Position numbers and translations under genes: made by a program
Assembly (NCBI GenBank): GCA_914767715.1
Contig: OU612072.1
Span: 20,832,001-20,896,000 of the forward strand
From: Membranipora membranacea
Lineage: Eukaryota > Bryozoa > Gymnolaemata > Cheilostomatida > Membraniporidae
Direction of reading: 5' to 3'
DNA: 64,000 bases
The notes under the pieces: model-generated
What the model was told of the DNA's origin: nothing
What the model saw: the letters and a program-made list of their open reading frames with translations, nothing else
Databases searched by the model: none
Shown here: piece by piece, positions 20,431 to 33,624 of the stretch
How positions within the stretch are numbered: position 1 is the first letter of the stretch
Layout: every line of letters starts with the position of its first letter

Positions 20431-22400
20431 TGGGAAGAGTATTGACCTGACTTTGGGGAGGGAGGGAGGTATAGGTAAAAAAGGAATAGCCTTATTTATC
20501 AGGGGCTTGAAGAATAAATTACCTAATTTGTAGGGCGAGAGAAATGGGAGGGAATGGGTATAGATAAAATAAATAGAGAAATGGGGGGAAGGGAATGGCT
20601 CTGAGTGACAACTACCTTTGCAAGATAGCTGGGAGGATAACTGGACTGGGAATCAGGTCAATGGTTGCAGTGGTGCAATGGGGGTTTTCACTACCCAAGA
20701 GAGGCTACAGTCTATCAACAGAGTGCAAACAAGGCAACATTATATGAAGGCAGGGAGGGAGGCAGGGAGGAAAAGTTACTAGAATGCTGATATGGGAAGA
20801 CAACTCATAATAATAATAAAGCATGTAAAATGAAATTTTGGATGTTTAGCTGTGGTGAAAATCCACCACAAGAGGACCAACAAAGGATAAAATCCACTTT
20901 GAACAGTGATCATGCCCTTTGCTATAATTATATTATAAAATTTATGTTAACTAGTCTTGGCATGGTCTGCTTAAAACCAAACCACTTATCAACCAATATC
21001 AGCTTATCTGTATTACCAAATACTGTCTCACTCAAAAAGTGCTACATTCAAGAACCCAATTAAAAGGTTATGAACAGTTTTTGTTTTTAAGTTTTTTTTA
21101 TGTTAGGTTTCTGCAATAACTTAATGATAACAAGATCAGATTCTAATAGTGAGTGGTCGGTAACGGAATGCTGCTCCCAGCACTCCTGGCTCACAAATAG
21201 TCTTGTGCTTAGTTGATGGGTTGTTTTACTATAAAATGCTGTTAGATATTTTATTGAAAAATTATAGACTTTGATAATTTAATAATCGTTGAGTAATTTT
21301 GAAAATTTAAATATGATTTATATAAACAGTTTCCATTTGTATATAAAACAAGTTTTAGAATAAATTTTACCCAAGAAACGGCAAAGGGCCGTTTGGACGG
21401 TAACTCAGCATGGGTGAATCATGGTGGAAAAACTTAGAAAAATTTTTGCGAAAAAATAAAGTTATACAAATATATCATAGCCATGCAATGAACAAAAGAC
21501 AATCATTATTTCGAGGCCCTGTGGCGTTACAGACTCAGATGGGATATACACAGATGGGTAGGTACCTGGACTAGCAGTAATATGAGCAGCAGAAAGGAAA
21601 ATAATGGAGATGGTTGTAATAAACCCTAAAACAAAATTTCTAGGAAAGCAAGCATTCAAAAAAATTCAACCAAAACATACAAAATCCAAAATTTAGTAAT
21701 TCAATTGTATTGCTTACTTAGCAGTAAAAGTCTATTGGTGATGTTTTACGTACTGACAAAAAGTTGTACCTGCAACAGCATTATTTTGGGGCCACAGTCC
21801 TAAATCTACTTTGAAACCCTTATTAATTCACCTAGGAAATGGCAAATGAAGGAAAAAGGTGCAAAATTGTTCTAAAAGAATTACAACATGAAAAACACGA
21901 GCAGAAAACTTTTAAGCGAACAGTCACCTAACCTGCCTCTAAGTAGGAAAGTTGGAACCCTGTTTATGACAAAAAAAAGTTGCCCTGAGTCCTCGTACTA
22001 AGAGTGTTATACATCCTAGAGGTGAGGCCATAGTGGAACTCCTAATCGTAAGTGTGCAGCAAGCTGCCAGAAACTGAAACAGGCACTAGTCGGCTATTGG
22101 TAGTGACACTTTGATCTTAGCCAATAGGCTGAGAAGTTGAACTTCTTGTAGGGTCTTGTTGACAGTTGCAGTACCGGCAGACTTAAGTGCCTGATCGAAC
22201 TCACATGGCAACATTGCCATGTGTGAAAAAAAATTGACACAACACAAGTAATGTCAGGTAAGACAATACGGCGATTGGTAAAATATTGTTTTCAGTACAG
22301 AAATAAGAAACTGCCGATAGAATTAAACAAATCTAGGAGACTTACCATACAGGAGTGCAGGCCATGTGTCAGGGGGACAATCGCCAGTACAATAAGAATA
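20430..22400. other. B-upstream DNA, duplicated in unit 2
   Basis: Aligns with 62200-64000. Mostly AT-rich, with GGGAGGGAGG stretches near 20457 and 20750. No plausible gene: the small frames differ between the two copies. The segment 21958-22142 is absent from unit 2. Confidence 0.6.
21958..22142. repeat. Dispersed repeat present in unit 1 only
   Basis: Absent at the aligned position of unit 2 (near 63738). Similar DNA recurs at 28073-28220, sharing blocks such as AGTGTGCAGCAAGCTGCC and GATCTTAGCCAATAGG. Flanked by GTTGGAAC and GTTGAAC, which may be an imperfect target duplication. Type not recognised. Confidence 0.5.
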
Positions 22401-25050
22401 AAATGAAACACGGCTGTGTACACATTTTCAAATGAATAAACTTGTTCTCAATTCTCAACATGTTCACATCTGGAGTTGCCTGGTCACATGTAATACATTA
22501 CGTTATGCTGTGACTTGACCCTGTTAGTTATTAATCAGTGAAATGGAGATGATTATTCCTTTTATATCCGGTCATCAGTTACCTTGACCTTTTACTCATA
22601 TATTAGGTAGATGCTTCGTCTTAGCTCCCTACAAGCAGAATTAAAGGCATGTCAATAAATAAAACCTTACGCCTAGTGACAAACGAAAAGTTAGCTACAC
22701 ACTACAGGTCCGGTGTACTTAGCCTCAGGGTGACAATCGTATGTGAGATTGAGAGCACTAACCCTCCCCCCCCATAAGACAAGCCTATATGTGACACATA
22801 GCATCCAAAATGGCTACACAAGCTAAGGCGGAATTTTGCTGGCTGAATTAAGTGCAAGCGCATTACTCCTAATGGTAACTAGAAGGCATACAAAATAGTG
22901 CCGTATGTCTACTTAAGTCCATGAATTGTACTGCCAGGAGGTTGGCGCTTCAGGAGGAAATGTTGGTTCGAGACCAATCAATGAAGTGGTTTGTGAACAA
23001 CTGTTCTAACCGCATTAACATCGACTGCATCTATTCTCATGAGTACTGCTCTACTGACACATGGGAAGAGGGGTGACTACCTTGTAAGAGGTTGCTAGAC
23101 ACTCCATAAGTCCAGAACTGATATAAGTAGGCTACATAACATATGATGTGCTATAATTGAGAAGCATGCTTGAATTATGCTTCCAGCCTCAAACCATCCT
23201 TAGACATTATGTGTTCCTTACTCAATCCTCAAGAACCTTTACTTTGTGTGGGTATAACATTCAATTCACATAGCCATTATGCAGGTTTTGGTTTCTTAGT
23301 AAGTACTATTACAAAACGGGCTGATTTAAAATTTGTCTCGGGAAACCTGATTTTAGTACGGTTTTTGACATTTTAGTTACGTCCCATTATGCTGATTTTT
23401 TTTGAAACGTTGTTTTCTGCTTGACTTTAAAGGTTAGAATATTATAGAAAATATCCATGGATAAAAAATTTTGGTATTACTCTCTAGGAGTTAATAAAAG
23501 TCTTTTATGTATTTGGGTACTTAATGTTAGCTAGGCACTCAATTCTGGCTAGCTGAGGCGGGAGTCCATGTAAAAGAGTGTGCTAAAATATTAACTAGCA
23601 CATAATTTGGCTATTTCAAGCCGATGCAAAACGGTCAAGTTTCTAGACGTGTGTTGTTTACTTCTCGATGGTAAAACACTCAGAATGAATAGACAATGAT
23701 AGCTGTTCAGTTTGTATTAGTCTCATCCTCTGAGTAAAGTAAAACATAAACCAAAATGGATGATCTGGACGAAGTGATGGTTTGTATTCTACTCATTTCT
23801 GAGAAATAAAACAAACGCCAGAATGGACATAAGTAATAGCGGCTATCTTAGTCATATGGTACTGCTGTCCTTACCTTATTCTGATGGTACTGCTGTCCTT
23901 ACCTTATTCTTATTGTACTGTTGTCCTCTATTCTGAGGCTGCTTGTGGGTTAGTACTGGGGATTTTGATTGATGCGGGTAACCAGAGATATTCGGTAGAT
24001 TCTAAAATACACAGATCAAGAATATTAGTCATCAGGTTGATTATGTTTTGAAGAAATAAATTCAATTTTCAGGGCCGAAAGCTTCATGGAATCGAAATAC
24101 ATTAAACATGAATAGCTTATGTAAATCATTATAAATTTAAAATGAGAGTTTCAGTTTAGTGCACAAAGAAGTTGTCCCCTCCTTGATGTAGAGTGGACAA
24201 CTCTTATTAACTAGATGAAATCTCAACTATTGTCCCACCCTCCCTGCTAGAGGCAATCATAAACCCAAACAAGATCGGTGATGCTGTCACAAAGGTGTTG
24301 TCGTTGATTTGAAGCCCAAAGTCCAGATATTTGGTGTTAACTCGATCAATTTTGATGGCATTTCAAGTATGAAAATTGAGTTCTAAACAAGATACCTGAA
24401 CTAAAGACTGCACTTAATATGAACTGTCAATGATGCTATCATTGTGACTATGCACAAACAAATGGGAAGATCAATGTTTGTTTTACGGTCCTATATCATG
24501 GAATCAGACAAGTCAAGAACACGCTTCATGTTAAGATTCTCACCGCTCATGCGTCGGGAAGTAGCATGTGATAAAAACCCCTGATTTTAATCAATTTAGT
24601 CATATGGGAGCATACACCAAACTCAAATGAGCAAGAGCATGCTTTATGATGATATAGTGAACATACGTGTGAGCGAATCAGGGAGGGAATTATATAAAAT
24701 TACCTCAATTTTCAGTATTATTATGTGATAATTTATACTACAGCATGATAATATATTTTTTACAATATAGCATCTTAACTTAATATTCAATATTCGAGCT
24801 TAATAAAAAAAATAATGATACATTATAATATAAAACAATACGTAAAAATACATATTATTATGTATTATATTATATTATTGATCTCTCTCTCCTCGTGGCC
24901 TGATGCTCTTGTCAGTCATTATAAGTGCAAATTAAAATTAAAATTTCCTTTCCATACCACCTATGAGGTAGACAGCCATCAGTCAAATGCGTTGAAGCTG
25001 GCAGAACTTTAGCTAGATCCAATTACCGACACAAAGTTATAATATATACT
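22400..25050. other. Intergenic DNA
   Basis: No gene recognised. The only clear structure is a short tandem repeat at 23856-23931. Confidence 0.5.
23856..23931. repeat. Tandem repeat, about 27-bp unit
   Basis: Nearly three copies of a unit containing GGTACTGCTGTCCTTACC. Confidence 0.7.
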
Positions 25051-26330
25051 AATGAAATTCTTGCGTGTATCAATTTTAGCTAATTTATTATTAGCTATTT
25101 TCTATTTTGTTGCGTTGCAAGGACGTCATTACCCCAAATTACTTCAACTTCTCATACTAGTGATATGAGTATGGCAGTATCTAACTATATCAGTACACTG
25201 CAGTAAATACACACTGCCATGAACTTTTAGAAACGCGTAATGATGAAGTCATATCCGAATCTCAGCGACACAATTGAATCATGTGCAAGCCGGGAATATT
25301 GATTCCGTTGGTACAAGCTTACAAAAATTGTTGACCTTTCACTAACTATCGGGGTGGCGTCATTAGCCTTGTCACACAGCTATCTAATAAGTAGCCATGT
25401 GACAAAGCTATGGCCTCAGAGCTATGCCCCTTCCGCTCTATCAATAACTCCACCTCAACCCTGATATATTATGAAGTTTTGTCTCAATGAAAATCGAACA
25501 CCAAGATATACGGTGTTCTTTCGGCTTGTTGTTCTGAGATCTAATCCTGTCATCAAAATATATATCCATAGCATGCATCTATGGGAATGGCAGGACTGGG
25601 ATAATCAACTGACAAGTGCTGCACCCATTGGCCATAAGTCATTCCAATTTTTATACAAATAACTCGCTGAGAGTGCACAACTCTAACGGTATAGTTCCGA
25701 CTGCAGAGTTATGTGGCTAGTACCAACTTTATATAACCTGGTTTTTTTATGCCCCATCTGATTGCATGAGAGATGTTATACAGAGAGCATATCTGCCATG
25801 TAAAACAATGGTAACAAATTGATACACAGTTGTTCAGGAGATCAGTTTCACTTTACATTAATTTTGCAAGGCAAGTCTGTGATCTTCAAACACTTAACCA
25901 AGGTCAGCTTGTCTCAACTACAAATATGCTATGCGTACATATTTAACAAGTGACATAATATTAGGAATAGCATCCAAGTTTTGTAGGACGGCTGGCTGCA
26001 CCTTATTAGGGAGCATGATGTATGATCTTTTAAAAAAGTCAGTGGCACTTATGGGTTGCTATAAGAAAAAGTAGCTCAATGAGAAAAATGAAGTTTATGT
26101 TTCCTAAAAACGACGGTCGTTTTAGCATCGCTTACATTCATACGTGATTATTAAGTGCGTGATGGAGTGATAATTTTTTATATTTGTAACAGGCCTCATT
26201 GTTTGTTTACAAGGCACCTTGGGTTTTTACACAGCTGCTCTATTGAAATTTGTCTAGCAGCTGCCTTCTGGGCTTCAAAAACAAGACACTGTCTACACCA
26301 ATAATAGGTTTAATAGTTTGTAAGGTAACA
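25050..26330. repeat. Third, decayed copy of the inter-gene spacer
   Basis: Collinear but diverged matches to 4230-6350 and 55450-57810: the TATCAATTTTAGC/TTATTATTAGCTATTTT block (25063-25100), CCATAGCATGCAT (25564), the TTATTAGGGAGCATGATG block (26006) and the segment before the hAT element. It has large internal deletions relative to the other two. Confidence 0.6.
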
Positions 26331-26364
26331 AGTCATCGTTTGTACAACTTATCCCTGTGACAGC

Positions 26365-27405
26365 TAGTGATGGCAACGAGACGGGACAATTCCCGGTCTC
26401 GCGCTCGGGACAGTATCTCGTCTCGTCGAGACAGACAACTCTTACTACAGGTCGAGACCACTGGCATTGTAAATGGTAGTAGCTGGTCAAAACATTGCCT
26501 TCACCCAGACTCGAACCAGTGACCTAGTGATCAGCAGTTCATGCTCTTACCCACTACACCACGGTTATTATGTGATGTCACATGTAATTCTGACTATGAT
26601 ATAATGGAATGATAGTTATTAGTCATGCTTTTGCTGCAATTATTTAACGGAAATGTTATCTGATTGGCTGTCAGATTTGATTGATTGGCTGTCTGTTTTG
26701 ATTGATAAGTCAAGGCCATATCTATGTAAACAACTTCTGTTAAAAAGACGGAATGGATGATCAATGTGGAGCTTTCTCATTGATTTGGACCTGGGGCAAG
26801 AGGGAGAAAGTATACAATGACTAATGGGGTATCAAAGTGTATAAATATGAGGAGATAGTTGAGCCTAAGCATATCCAGAAGCTGAATCACTTGACTGGTT
26901 GGTATAATAAACAAGAAGAAACAGCTTCTCCTTGGTTTTACTATTTTATTTAGTTATCACTATAGATAGGCCTATGTTTTAGATTGGCTGAGGAGGATTA
27001 CAGTAGGATTACACCCATAAATCATGAGTATAAATTTGGGCAATGACAATCATGTGTGGCAGGCTGATACTCATACAAAATTTAATTTGCAAGAATTAGT
27101 GGAAATCTGCACGAGCGTGTGGCTTTCTATAATTCAATAAATACTTGACAGAATTTGATGAAACTTGGTTTCAACATAGATCCTTATTGCTATAGATCAT
27201 AAGTTACAACTTGAATGAAATGTACTATAAGCTGATTGCACTAGTGATAGTGAATGAATATCCGCCATTCTTTTAAATTGTGATATCTGAAGAATGTTTT
27301 ATCGGCATCGTTATATGTCTCGGTCTCGTCCCGGTCTCGTCCCGAATTTTCTTGCTGTCTCGGTCTCGTCCCGTCTCGCCAAAATCTGACAATTTGCCAT
27401 CACTA
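26365..27405. mobile_element. hAT-type non-autonomous DNA transposon, 1041 bp
   Basis: Perfect 12-bp terminal inverted repeats TAGTGATGGCAA / TTGCCATCACTA, flanked by a perfect 8-bp target duplication GTGACAGC (26357-26364 and 27406-27413). An 8-bp duplication and this terminal motif are hallmarks of hAT elements. Both subterminal regions carry repeated GTCTCG/CGAGAC motifs (26380-26450 and 27318-27380). No transposase frame is present, so it would depend on an enzyme made elsewhere. It contains a tRNA-like SINE fragment on the minus strand. Confidence 0.88.
26495..26575 (-). repeat. tRNA-like SINE head inside the hAT element
   Basis: Minus strand shows an A-box-like TAGTGGGTAAGAGC and a B box GGTTCGAGTC about 35 bases later. 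The arms do not pair as a full cloverleaf, so it is not called a tRNA gene. Confidence 0.5.
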
Positions 27406-27413
27406 GTGACAGC

Positions 27414-29400
27414 GGCTCTAAATCTGAACTTCTAAATTTGTGATATTGATACATACTTGCCTCAATATTGATCAACATCATGGCTAATGTCAGTTTGAAA
27501 TTCATGACAGCATATGTTAACCACAACACCAGTCACGTACAGGTTTGATTTGATTTGTCTAAAAAAACGGCATTGGAATGCAGATTGTTCTGAGGTCATA
27601 ATAGCTTTGTATTCACGTTATTCCATCCTATCTCCAACCATAGTACCACGAATAGTATAGGAAACAAATAATGTGTACATTGCATTGTGGGATACATAGC
27701 AACTTGGTTGTCACAATTTAGTTATCACAGTTCTGACAGCCCAGAAGCGACAGAAGAAAGGATGGGCAAAGATGTATATTCTCCCACAAGCACTGGTAAG
27801 CCTCATATCATACCTTACTTAAGGGCATAAATATTTGGAGAACTTGAATGAACACAGACGCTGCTGGGAACTCAAAAACTAATACAGAAATGCTTCCAAA
27901 TATTACTCATGCTATTCCAAAACTGATCGCATGTATCTGAAGCATTGCACAAAACAAAGGGTGGGTTTATTAAGCTTAATAGGCAGCCTAACATATGTTG
28001 ATCTGTGCCTGCCATACCCTGTGTATGACGAACAGAGGGTGGGTTGCCCCTAAAGACGGACGTAAGGTGCTCGAAGTCCTCGTACTGAGAGTGTGATACA
28101 TCCTAGTAAACTAGAATGCATCCTAAAGGTGAGGCCATGGTGGACCTCCTAATCGTGAGTGTGCAGCAAGCTGCCAGAAACTGAAGCAGGCACTCTGATC
28201 TTAGCCAATAGGCCGAGAAGCGATCTGTGCCTACCATACACCGCGAGTTGTTTGGTACAATGCTTAGTGATTGCTCACTGTCAAAGAGCAGCCAAAACTA
28301 TCAGTGCTATAAAACTAAAGTCAGGCCTGTCAAAGTTAGTATCTCTTATCAGATAAAATACTTGGAACTAAAATTGTACAGAGTCATGTTCCTTGCTGCT
28401 AACTATATACCATATATATCCTGAGAGCTGCATGGTGTGAATATCATGTGACAATTCTAATGCGGGCGTAGGGACGACAACACCAATTCTTGCAATTTTT
28501 CATGAAATCATAATTAACTGCTCCTAATACGCACAATAAATATCTTAAGGTCTGGAAAATCTACCATTTTTTCCGTTCTAACTAGGGTAAGCAGTGTTTG
28601 GATGTATGAAAATAGTAGAGCCGGAGGTGTAATTTCTGCTATGTACTAGCATCGACTTTGGCAAATTAAAAGAGTCCTAACATGGAAGACATGCAAAAAG
28701 CAGCATATTGCAACTTATTTTGCAAGTAATTTAGACATTACGTGTTCCTAAATAGGGATTATTTGTCAATAGATTAAGAGAAAGGAAGGCCAGCAAACTA
28801 GAAAAGGGATGATTGATAGCGTCATTCAATCATCTGTCATCGCCCATGACTATCTTATGAAATCAACCAAAAATTAGAACTTTAAAGATATTAGCAGGCC
28901 TTACCAATCTAAAGATGTTGTAAGCAGTGTCTTTGTATTAGGAGCGATACAAGACTGAGTAATTTGGTGAGAGCCGTGTAGTTAACAGATTAGGAAATAT
29001 AGGAATATGATCCAATAAAAAATGTCGCAACTTTGTATGGTTGAATCACATACTATCGGATAGGCTATTGAACATGCCTGAATCTTAATGTGTGCCATGA
29101 TTAATTATATCCTGTGTTTAGCTTAAATCCATGCTCTGTTTATATAAAGGTCTAGGAATACCCGAGTACAGGTAGTATGTCAGTGTTGAGGTAGACTGGA
29201 AAGTAAAGTATAAACATTGCATTGTGGGATACCATATTACTGCTGTACTATTGGGTCTGGGAGGCCAGCACCGAGGAGAGCACAGCACACACCCCCTCCT
29301 CCCCCACAAAGCTCACTGAAACTCCAGCATATTGTGTGATCCAAGCTCTCTTTCTCAATTTCCTCTATTTGGATTTCAATATATGTATCCTGGCGATGAT
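27414..29400. other. Intergenic DNA
   Basis: No gene recognised. 28073-28220 is the dispersed repeat also found at 21958-22142. Short motif GCATTGTGGGATAC occurs at about 27682 and 29216. Confidence 0.45.
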
Positions 29401-32400
29401 TATTCGCATCATAATTATGATAAGAGCATCAACTTCACGTGTCGCTGCGGGAGTATTATAGCATTGTTGACGTGAGGACGTCTTATCAATGCAAAGTCCG
29501 TAGCCAGGGAATTAGGAAAAGTCACACTTTTTGCTCTACATATATTCTTATTATTTCACCACTTTGCGCTAAGTTCACTAATCACCTGATAAGAGTACCA
29601 GGTGAACCTTTCACTTTGTGTAGTTGAATACTGATGACTCAAGTACCTTTTATCAATGGTAATATTGCAAGGTCATTAATACAGACAATATGCAGTCTCA
29701 TGGTAGATAATTCACAATATATAACCAGACCCGGATATTGGTGTCTCAAATCTGATAATAGCATGAATTTAACCACTCACAATATGGCTGATGATTGCGT
29801 CTTATTGGTCGAAGTCTGCATACATGGCAACACACGCTGTGTTTGACTTTTGGCTTTAACGCGCCTATCAATATATCTAACTCTATTATAATGATTCATC
29901 CTCTACTGTATTAGGAATTGTGTTACGCTATAAAATGCACTCTTCGTATAATTGAATAGCAGTGGATGAACCCTTGTCACGTGGCTTCATAAGGGCAACA
30001 GCTACTTTTTTGTGGCTGCGCATCAAGCCTACAGATGCGAATAAGACCATTAATCCATGCCTGTTAAGGGTAGAACAGTAATAATATGATTCAGGATGAA
30101 TTTGGAAAATAATTCGATGGGTTGTATGTCTTGCATATAGGATAAAGCATGAAGGTCGAGGGTCTAATACACAATGATTAGGAATTTACTGTACCCTGAG
30201 AGGGCACAACTCTTACGTTAATCTGTTTCAGTTTGAAGGCCAGTTGGAGAATACCTAGATACAAGCAGTCACTCAGGGTACATTTTAACATTTGTCTTTC
30301 TCGACTATACCATAGTTGAATTTTAAACAATATAACCTGGCAAATCGTACTTGCAGGATATTTATGTTAAGAGTATCAAATACGCACTTTGTGGCGGGAG
30401 TATTTAATATTGGTGACGTGAGAAGGTTTTATCAATGCTAAGTGCATGGGACCGCGCCGAATTAAAAGTATAAAACTTGTTCTACGTAAGTTCTAAATAT
30501 TCACTGCTTATGACTAGATGCGTCAAGCATTTGATAAGAGAACCTTTCACCGGATATTATTGAGAACTGTAGCACAAGTTTCTCTTATCTATGTAAATAT
30601 TACAATGTCAGTAATACAGACAATGTCACATCTCATGGTATCCCATAATTAAACATTCATAACCAGATGGCAAGCATTTCCGTTGCACAACTGATGAGAG
30701 CAAGCAATTCACTGTTCACTGCCTGTAGCGGATTATATAATTCCGGGACTGTGTCTTTGCAGGGGAATTAATTTATACATGACAACAGCACTGCAATGAA
30801 TCATAGCCTGCACGCGCCTATGACACAACACAAAAATCATAGCCACACAAAGACCTTATATCTGACGCATATGCCAAGCTTATCGATCTACTGTATTATG
30901 ATTTGAATTACATTATATTCATGCATTGTTTGTAATTGAAGGACAGGGGATGACGCCAGGTCACGCGGCCGCACACAAAGTAAACACGTGACAAGGCTGT
31001 ACAGTCAATGCAGGTAGGAGAATGACATCATGACAGCTAAGGGTAAAATAAAAACAAAATCCATGACAGTGTTGGTGAATACATTGATGAGTTACATGTC
31101 TTGGATATGTTATATAGCAGGTGTGCAATATGCAATGATTAAGGATTAAGAATACCTGATAGGGCAGAGCTTTTATGTTCTGCTTGAATCTGTCCTCAAT
31201 TTGTAAGCAAATGGGCGAATACCTGGAATTAAGAATTCAGGGCTCAGTGTTATCTATTAGGTTGATGAATTCAAATTTTTGCTTGAGATAAACTAGAATG
31301 CAATGTCATACAGCACGGAGAGGAAGCAATAGTATCTAAGAGGTCAGGGGCGAGATTGGGAACAGCTTTTCCCCGTCCGAAGTGATTCATCAATCTCAGG
31401 GGTGTATACAACAGGCTCACAGGGACCTCAGCAGTAAATCTCATCCCACCCCTCTTTCTTGACTATACGTTATTGGATGTTTAACTTCATAAGCTTGCAA
31501 AGAGTTTTGCATCATATTTATGATGCGAGATTGAAATACACGTTTAATGGCAAGAATACTAAATGTTTTTGACATAAGGTCTTATCAATGCTAAGATGAC
31601 AAGACAGCTCCCTAATAAAATTCATACTGTTTGTTCTACATCAGTTCTAAATAATATATCACCACTTACGGCTAGATGCGTCATACATTTGATAAGAGAA
31701 CTTTTCCCTGGTTACTATTGAATATTGTTGACGCGAGTTTCTCTTAGCAATGTAAATATTACAAGGTCACTAGTACAGACAAATTCACGGGTCATGGTCT
31801 CCCGCGAATAAATATATTATAATCAGAAGACAGCTGTTTACGTCACACAACAGATAAGAGCACCCAATAAACTACTAACCTTGATTTTTCCTGATTTTAG
31901 GGCTGGGCCAATACCAAAATCTTATCCAGCTCATACTGTGCAAGTCAATACAAGTTCATTGAACAATGCTTATAAACTACTGGACGTAAACTCAAATATC
32001 CAAGAATTTGGGAATAAGTCTAAATCAATTTCTTTTCATAATGTAATGCCATAAGGAAAAAGTATCTATTGCAATGCTCAGCCCTAATCTTGGGGAAAAA
32101 TGGCATGTAATTTACTGTGTAAGATAAAACTCAGAGACACAAAGGTATTGGTATGTAATATCATGCATTACAGTGATGAACCAATGACATCCAGGAGACA
32201 TGACCTGATAGCACAGCCCAACTCTCCACCCTGAAGTTAATCATCATTCACAGAGGTGTAAACAATGAGCTCACTCTAACTTCAGCAGCGTGTGTCATCC
32301 GACCTCTCTTTCTTGACTATACCTTATTTGAATTTCTAACTATATAGCCTGGAAAAATTGTTTGCATCATCTTTGTGATAAGACTGTCGAATTCATATTT

Positions 32401-33450
32401 CGCTGTGTGAGATCTAAACCTTGTTGAGGTGAGAAGGTTTTATCAACGCTAAGTTCAAATGGTTGTGAGATAGGAAAAGTCACACTTCCTATTCTACATA
32501 TATTCTAAATTTTTCACCACTTACATGCAGTGAAGTGAATGATACATGGCAACAAACACTGCTTGGATACAATGTTATGTGATTGCTTTTGATTCATAAA
32601 GTTCATAGCAGTGCATTACAACCAAAGTCAGGCCTGTTGAAGCTTGTAATTCCCATCATATATTATAGTGAGATATGGAAGCAAAATTGTGACGCTCCCT
32701 GCTAACAAAATTTCAGCCTGGCTTGAAAAGTTTTGTTCGGTTGGGGGGGGGGGGGGGGTGGAGGGTTCAAAATGCTTTTCAAGGCAGGCTAACAAAATTT
32801 ATAATGTGTGACAAGAGCAACAAATTGACCTTATAGTGCTTGGCGCTGCACCCTTTTAATGTTAGCTTAGGGGGATAAATCTATTAGATGAACTCATGAT
32901 ACGAAGTGATTATTTTTACAGCCCCCAACCCTCTCTCCCTACCAACATTTTCATTATTTTCATAGCTCACTAGAACTTCGGTAGCACATGTCAGCCCATC
33001 AGTTTTATTTGACTATCCCTCGCTTTACCTAACCTTGGAAAGATTATTTGCATATTATTTATGATAAGTTCGCCGAATACATATTTAACTGTTGACGTGA
33101 GGATGTCTTATCTATGCTAAGTTCATGAAGCAGTGAAATAGGAAAAGTCACACTTTTATTGTGCATTGCTAAATATTTCACCACTTACATGCAGTGTACG
33201 TGCATCAGATAAGAGCACTGAGTGGGCCTTTCACTTGTTGTTATGGAATACTGTTGACACAAGTTTCTCTTATCAAAGTTATTATTGCAAAGTCAGAAAT
33301 AAAGACAACGTCCCATTGCATGGTCAGCAACTCAATACAAATATACCCAAATGGCTCGCGTCACACATCTGATAAGAGCACAGTATGAACCACACACTGC
33401 TAGTCGCTGAAAATAGTTGATGCGACTATACCTTTATCGGTGCAATTAAT
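29400..33450. repeat. Array of diverged about 1-kb units with paired GATAAGAG / CTCTTATC modules
   Basis: At least four to five units (anchored near 29510, 30460, 31610, 32470 and 33130 by the block GGAAAAGTCACACTT and relatives) are arranged head to tail. Each contains about two or three modules of 70-80 bp: GATAAGAG, then TTTCAC, then GAATACTGTTGACG, then TCTCTTATCAATG and TAAATATTACAAGGTC. Examples are 29419-29490, 29588-29665, 30533-30610, 31692-31765, 33061-33125, 33207-33290 and 33369-33440. The same module lies upstream of genes A and C. The array is non-coding. Confidence 0.6.
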
Positions 33451-33624
33451 AGTACATGACAATAGCACACACAATCCTTCATCTAACTGCCAAACATATA
33501 TATACTTTTTATTGGCATCAAAAGTCATCTCATTCGAAATGTTTTGCACTCAGTGCCAGAAAACAATTTTTTTTTATAACAAAAAAGAGAAACAGAAGGG
33601 AAATAATATCATCAATGATGTTGG

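Noticed and set aside
26495-26575. tRNA gene on the minus strand
   Set aside because: Boxes are present but no full cloverleaf could be folded by eye; better explained as a SINE head.
27762-27800. Small plus-strand first exon (ATGGGCAAAG with a GTAAGCC donor)
   Set aside because: Only about a dozen codons, with no downstream exon or conservation to support it.
29222-29461. 79-codon plus-strand frame with a hydrophobic stretch
   Set aside because: Crosses the boundary of the repeat array, has no homologous frame in the other array units and no splice signals.
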